Positions 60,080-64,000 of a stretch of DNA of 64,000 nucleotides are shown here, piece by piece. The DNA is from Malaya genurostris (taxonomy: Eukaryota; Arthropoda; Insecta; Diptera; Culicidae): assembly GCF_030247185.1 (NCBI RefSeq), contig NC_080570.1, positions 78,786,840-78,850,839 of the forward strand. The letters run 5' to 3'. The notes under the pieces are model-generated. The model searched no databases, had not been told where the DNA came from, and saw only the letters and a program-made list of their open reading frames with translations. Every line of letters starts with the position of its first letter. Position 1 is the first letter of the stretch. Both the position numbers and the translations under genes were made by a program.

Positions 60080-61010
60080 TGTCAGATGGAAGATATCGTC
60101 TCAGTGATAATACATTCAATAATGCAAAGATTGCGATTTGCGATGCGATTCTTCAATAATATGGTAACAAATTTTGTGTATGATAAAAATCGAATTCTTA
60201 AAGCAAAATTTACACGACATGCTTACGAAGCGAAGTCTGACAATAAAAGAAACGAAGAAGTTCTGGGATTCTATTCGTGGTGATAAGAAAGTGTTCTAAT
60301 AGTTAGTTGGTTCCACTATCCAACATTTTCAATTGTTCTTTCCGTTCTGGAATTTTTCCTGAAATATGGAAGAAATCATATGTGAACAAGGGTATAGTAT
60401 CCAACTACTTTGGAATTGTTGCTTTGTGCGCTGTATCGAAGCTGTTTGAAATTATAGTTCTGGATTTTATAACACATAGTTGCTCTGACTACATGTCAGA
60501 GACTCAGCTTGGATCCATGCCAAAGCTTTCAACTTCCCCTGCTGCGTTCGACGAAATAAATCATCACATAACGATCTCCAAGTTAGGTAGACTGGGATTA
60601 AATGGATCATTTTTTAATTGGCTTCGATCATATCTAACTGGTAATGAAATGATAGTGAAAAAAGGAGCCTGTTCAACCTCACCAAGTGCTGTTACATCTG
60701 GAGTTTCTCAAGGAAGTCACCTTGGACCGTTCATAATTTTATTGTATCTCAACGATTTAAATTTTTCGATCAAGTGTATGAAACTATCGTTCGCTGATGA
60801 CTTTCGTATTTCATATTTCAAAATTGTTTAAATGCCACTAAATGCTCCGTCGTCTCTTTTTGTAGCAAAAAGTCTGTATTCAAGTTCGACTATAATATGC
60901 CACAAACTGTTCTCGAAAGCGCATCGTCTGTTAAGGACCTGGGTGTTCTGGATGCAAGTTAAATTTTAAAGAGCACATAGAACTTTCAATTGTTACAATT
61001 TGACATTCGA
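60080..61010 (+). pseudogene. Jockey-like LINE reverse-transcriptase relic
   Basis: A 174-codon frame (60307-60831) shows FRSGIFPEIWKKS, VSKLFEIIV, LGLNGSFFNWLRSYL, VTSGVSQGSHLGPF and LSFADDF, the order of Jockey-clade RT motifs with FADD as catalytic box. FDEINHH replaces part of the first catalytic motif. Flanking shifted frames (TKKFWDSIRGDKK upstream, NATKCSVVSF and SSVKDLGVL downstream) are also RT-like. It has deletions and stops and is dead. Confidence 0.75.
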
Positions 61011-62555
61011 CGTCGTAGTTTTCCTATTTTTTTCTTCGGATTCCCTATGTTAGAACTAATTATGGATATAACGAGCTCATTGCTAGCATGTTCCGCATAT
61101 TTAACAAATGTTTCAATTCTTTCGACTTTCATTTATCACGTAATGTTATCAAGAAATCGTTTCTTATGTTACTGTCTCATTAGATGTAGTTACTATAGAA
61201 GCACTAGATTTAAGCAAATGTATCATTTGGATGATTTTGATCTATTGATGCAAAAGATGAGGAGTTTTTATGCCTGCTGGAGAACAAATTTGACAGAAAC
61301 TAATTCCAGTGGGCTTTTCCCTGATTCAAATAAAAGAAGAAAAGATGATTTCCTCCTCAGACATTCAGAGTGAAATCTGACAACAAAAGAAGGCGCTATT
61401 ATAATTGCAACTGATACTAAAAAGAGTGAATCAGATCATCCTGATGTGGTCTACCTAAAAATTCTTCTTACCAAGAAGGAAATGTTTGCCGAGCAAAAAG
61501 ATGTCGAAACAAAAAACAAATATCTTCGATGAAATGTGTAAGCATTTTTATTTTTACTGTAACATTTTCCGTACATCAGAGAGTATTAATTAAGGATCAA
61601 GAATAAACCAAGTTAGCTTGTGTATTACGTACAATTTATTCAGTACGTATGTTATAGATTAATATATGCAGTGCAACGAGTTTATTAAAGTGACTTGCAG
61701 GATTGAGTTTCAAACAATCTTTTTTAACAATAATTTATTCTCGAATGCATGTTAAGCCTGACATTTTGTATGATATATCAGTTTTAAACAATTTTTCACC
61801 AACGTTTGATGGAAAATTGCTTACATTTTATGAATATAGATTTTAATCCCTTAATAAAAAAAGTTGACAACACTGCTTCAAATCATTTGTATTAGATTGC
61901 GCTACACAAAATAAGCAAAACTAAATATTTTCTGTTACAAAAGTAGTAAAAATAAATAGTTTTACGACAACATGCCATTTCCATTGCCTTTCGCGTGTTA
62001 AATTAAAGGTTCCTATTTTACGGGTTTACTTATAAAAGCTACGGAAAAAAATTCTGCAAGAGGAAATCCATATAGGAATGTGTTTGTTGCTAATCAAATG
62101 TGTCAGTGGAAGTAAGCGTTAACTGAGACAATTTTTCTCGAGCAGTTTTAAGGAAAACCGAAGAGTCCTAGACTAAGACACTTTTCTTGAATTGCAATTT
62201 TAAGCAGAATGAACTGATTGGTTTATTTTTCAACCATATGGAAGATTTATTGATTAAAATCAGTAAAATAAGCGCCGGAATTTGTTTTTACGCACATATT
62301 GTTGACATTACTCATACGCTTGCAAAAAGTCTTGCTCCTTAACTAAGGGCATCGAAAAAGATGAAGAATAAAAATGAAATCGTTTTCATTGGGTTTCTCG
62401 AAGTAACGTGCTGTATGCGGACTTATTTATTGTGTTCATATGACAAACTTATGCAGATTTTTAAACTATATTTAAGTGAATTTTCAAGTACTGCGGAAAG
62501 TATCACCTGCATAAAAATAGTTGTCTAACGCTTCACTCGAATTTTAGTTTTCAAC
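61011..62555. other. Interior of the TIR element, unassigned
   Basis: A 127-codon frame (60990-61373) may continue LINE-like sequence in decayed form. The rest is AT-rich with no recognised coding or repeats. Confidence 0.35.
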
Positions 62556-62692
62556 TTCGCGCGGATTTCGCGTGTTTTAGTGTTCGACTTCGCGCGGATT
62601 TCGCGCGTTTTGATTTTGAAATTTTTCGTAACAACCCTGCTTATTGCTTCCGCTGTTAAGTAGGTTATTTATGCGCCATTATCTATTATCAA

Positions 62693-62898
62693 CGGTACGG
62701 GTTGAAAAATTTGGTCAGGTTTCGAGGCTTTTTCGGGTACGGGTAAAGATTTTAATTTTTTCTCGGGTACGGGTCGGGTTCGGGTTTGTAGTAAAGATTT
62801 ATGTCGGGTTCGGGTCGGGGACGGGTAAAAGATTTTTATTTTCGATCGGGTACGGGTCGGAATCGGGTTTGAAAAAATACGTACCCGATCGTCTCTAG
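62693..62898 (+). repeat. GGGTACGGGT degenerate array
   Basis: CGGGTACGGGT, GGGTCGGGTTCGGGT and related G-runs recur between T-rich spacers, ending near CGATCGTCTCTAGAG. Same family as the arrays at 11546 and 16880. Frames over it on both strands are artefacts. Confidence 0.8.
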
Positions 62899-64000
62899 AG
62901 ACCACTCACCAGCTCTTGTTCGTCTAGCTTGAAACCTTAGAGGTTAGTTTTATTCCTAATCAGTTAAGGAAAGCGAGCTACCTGACTAAAAACAGTCCTA
63001 AAAAAAGTGAATGGATCTACCTTAGATACTCTGACATTATCTCTCGTTAACTGGTGTTTTTACATTTTATTAATCAATATCAATTAACAGTAATAATTTT
63101 CGAAAGAACCTATTGGATTGTCAAGTAATTTATTTGCCAATTTCAGAGGCACTCCCCTATGTGTATGAGTCATACCGATAACTCGAGCAACATGTGAAAA
63201 TTTAAATTTGCATAAGCATTGTAGTGTTAGTTGCACTTGTAGCCAAATTAACAAGTGTGGTTGTTCGTACGCTTGGTTCTTTTACGGTATTTCTATAAAA
63301 ATCTATTGCTATGGTGACTACGGAACCATAACGTCACGGGTGGTTGGTACAGCACCACTGCTACAATAAACGTTATACCGTGGCATGCTCGACTCAATGG
63401 GGCCCAGTTACGGTCGGTGTGCGCATGGTGATTGTTTACGTTTTGTTAGTTAGTCGATTCCAACAGGAACCACCATCTATGAACGTGCTGGACATTCCCC
63501 TATCGTGCTAGAGGTACAAATGATACAAGAAAGGAAAACACAAAATTTGAACCGACGACATACTCATGCAGGTTCCAGCGAAATGAAAAAGTTAATTAAT
63601 ATCATTCTAATTTAAACTGCGTCAATAACAAGTGCAACCCGCGCGCTTTGGTCCGCCATTCGGATTCAAATACCACCATACGAAAAGATGATCTCTATTG
63701 AAAAGAGCGATACTCGCACCGCAATAGTATTCTATCACATGTTTCTAGAAGTTGAATTTGGTTTATCTCGAATTGGATGATGAAAAATGATAAGACTGAA
63801 ACTAACAATGTTATCCGATTCCGTACGTTATGTCTTCGTGAAGTGATATTTTTGTAATGTGTATTAGGATAAATGAATCTGATTTATTTCACCTATAGTA
63901 ATTGCAAGGATTTGAATCAACGATTGATGTAATGAGTATTAACCCGTCTGTGAGGTAAGTGAGATTTAACGTAAAATGATACATATTCCCTAGTTCGCAA
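62899..64000. other. Largely unique DNA, nothing recognised
   Basis: No ORF above 60 codons, no repeats with visible ends and no splice-flanked coding stretch were seen. GC content rises around 63300-63480 and 63630-63670, which might be a regulatory or untranslated region of a neighbouring gene beyond the window. Confidence 0.35.

Larger units (their letters stand above)
59711..62639. mobile_element. 2.9-kb TIR element containing a LINE relic
   Basis: It begins CAGGGTTGTTACG and ends CGTAACAACCCTG, a perfect 13-bp inverted pair. CTTATT flanks both ends (59705-59710 and 62640-62645), a 6-bp direct repeat. CAGGG ends suggest a hAT relative, although an 8-bp TSD is not met. GCGCGGATTTCGCG motifs are repeated in the same direction just inside both ends (59730-59830 and 62560-62616). 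It encloses a Jockey-like RT relic. No transposase recognised. Confidence 0.7.

Overview
This is a eukaryotic, AT-rich window dominated by transposable elements. It is most likely from a mosquito (Culicidae, probably culicine). That rests on the mix of elements: a Ty1/copia element primed by the anticodon region of initiator tRNA-Met, a DD37D mariner, a Tc1 (DD34E) remnant, an I-clade LINE with RNase H, a tRNA-derived SINE, hAT and foldback MITEs, and a very abundant dispersed repeat carrying TTCCGGAACCGGAAGT. The species cannot be named from sequence alone. No bacterial-style operons, CRISPR arrays, rRNA or free-standing tRNA genes were seen.

Layout. 1-7.0 kb: old repeat fragments, a 316-bp hAT MITE with a perfect 8-bp target duplication (701-1016), a minisatellite-like foldback element inside a TA array, a possible TTAA-flanked element containing a SINE, and a decayed mariner. 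7.47-18.14 kb: one 5,334-bp segment present twice in direct tandem, almost identical, with 9 bp of shared sequence (TTTTCATTT) at the breakpoints; each copy holds a Tc1 remnant, a 427-bp long-TIR MITE, a foldback repeat and a GGGTACGGGT array. 18.1-28.4 kb: mostly dispersed repeats, plus a 318-bp hAT MITE (20367-20684) and a candidate first exon of a mitochondrially targeted protein on the minus strand (24328-24421), lying between 99-bp inverted repeats. 28.6-32.6 kb: three LINE remnants (a gag-only copy, a Jockey-like ORF1 relic and an I-clade relic). 32.6-35.9 kb: mostly unique AT-rich DNA with one broken small ORF.

35.9-42.5 kb is a nested set: a DD37D mariner was split by a copia element (LTRs 36380-36770 and 41899-42290, TSD AAAGC), and copia was later invaded by a 1.4-kb TIR element that now sits where integrase should be. 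42.5-45.9 kb holds large microsatellites, a ~185-bp satellite, a 500-N assembly gap and a hairpin MITE. 48.2-56.75 kb is the most gene-like part: the first two exons of a minus-strand WD-type protein resembling CFAP43/CFAP44, whose upstream side was hit by a nearly intact full-length I-clade LINE (48760-56555, 13-bp TSD). Its ORF1 is open, and its ORF2 is broken only by a 1,706-bp TIR element (50922-52627). 56.8-64 kb: more dispersed repeats, a hairpin MITE, a 2.9-kb TIR element (59711-62639) holding a Jockey-like RT relic, a GGGTACGGGT array, and a final unannotated kilobase.

Host coding content is small: two supported candidate first exons or exon pairs and two weak candidate ORFs. The value of the window lies in its well-dated nesting of insertions, several of which have exact TSDs, and in the tandem duplication.
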